From contig CAVYQI010000004.1 in assembly GCA_963770635.1 (NCBI GenBank), positions 558,001 to 622,000 on the forward strand: 64,000 nucleotides of DNA, read 5' to 3'. The DNA is from DASZIT01 sp963770635 (GTDB lineage Bacteria > Actinomycetota > Acidimicrobiia > Acidimicrobiales > RAAP-2). The notes beneath the pieces were generated by a model, which was given only the letters and a program-made list of their open reading frames with translations, was not told where the DNA came from and did not search any database. Of the stretch, positions 62,810 through 64,000 are shown in pieces (the first letter of the stretch is position 1; every line of letters starts with the position of its first letter). A program made the translations under genes and the position numbers.

Positions 62810-64000
<1,191 letters not shown>

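Overview
The window is high-GC bacterial chromosomal DNA with dense actinobacterial-style gene packing: many 4-bp ATGA/GTGA/TTGA overlaps and many GTG or TTG starts. The content points to an actinobacterium, and the mix of a FadE/MaoC/CaiB catabolic cluster, an F420-type (FrhB-like) oxidoreductase, a MurA with Asp in place of the catalytic Cys, TreS-maltokinase and DUF222/HNH genes fits the class Acidimicrobiia or a relative. That assignment is inference; no rRNA or tRNA gene was seen. About 20 single-base frameshifts, several in G/C runs and one in glpX, suggest an uncurated or error-containing assembly (possibly a metagenome bin), although their clustering also leaves room for real gene decay.

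Layout. 1-3 kb: a 5'-truncated crotonase, a PaaI-type thioesterase and a heavily frameshifted D-aminoacylase-like gene. 3-10 kb: two small membrane proteins, a YgjP-like metalloprotease, a P450, a DMT transporter, a DEDD exonuclease and an MFS permease. 9.7-17.3 kb: a divergent acyl-CoA module. The minus strand carries a large acyl-CoA dehydrogenase, an AMACR-like CaiB protein, two MaoC-fold proteins and a small acyl-CoA dehydrogenase. The plus strand carries an HMG-CoA-synthase-like/OB-fold fusion and an SCP-x-type thiolase. A TetR-type palindrome lies between the two arms. The set resembles the mycobacterial cholesterol side-chain (igr) operon. 17.4-18.6 kb: a DoxX-like protein and a CADD/TenA-type di-metal protein.

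18.6-31.2 kb is the most unusual part. Two clusters pair S26B (SipW/Sec11-type) signal peptidases with secreted proteins carrying TasA/camelysin-type leaders. In the first cluster the peptidase is fused to an N-terminal translin domain and follows a SepX-like membrane gene. In the second, a LamG-repeat protein lies between the secreted protein and the peptidase. Between the clusters are a lysoplasmalogenase-like gene, a CYTH-CHAD protein, a Nudix hydrolase and an ABC ATPase.

31.6-36 kb: a GlcD-like oxidase and a benzoylformate-decarboxylase-like enzyme in one operon, then an acyl-CoA dehydrogenase and a 3 x 32-bp tandem repeat. 36-41 kb: a REC-PAS-HisKA-HATPase-REC hybrid kinase, a receiver protein and a membrane histidine kinase. 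41.5-44 kb: YchF, an EthD-like protein and an unknown. 44-51 kb: sulfate assimilation around a divergent promoter. cysH, siroheme sulfite reductase and an FrhB-like flavoprotein run one way; cysD, cysN and a siroheme-synthase dehydrogenase run the other. 51-60.8 kb: a DUF2269-like protein, galT, then murA-meaB-treS-maltokinase-PPi-type pfk in one minus-strand run, and glpX. 60.9-64 kb: a DUF222/HNH protein with iteron-like repeats upstream, then atpC and a truncated atpD at the window edge.
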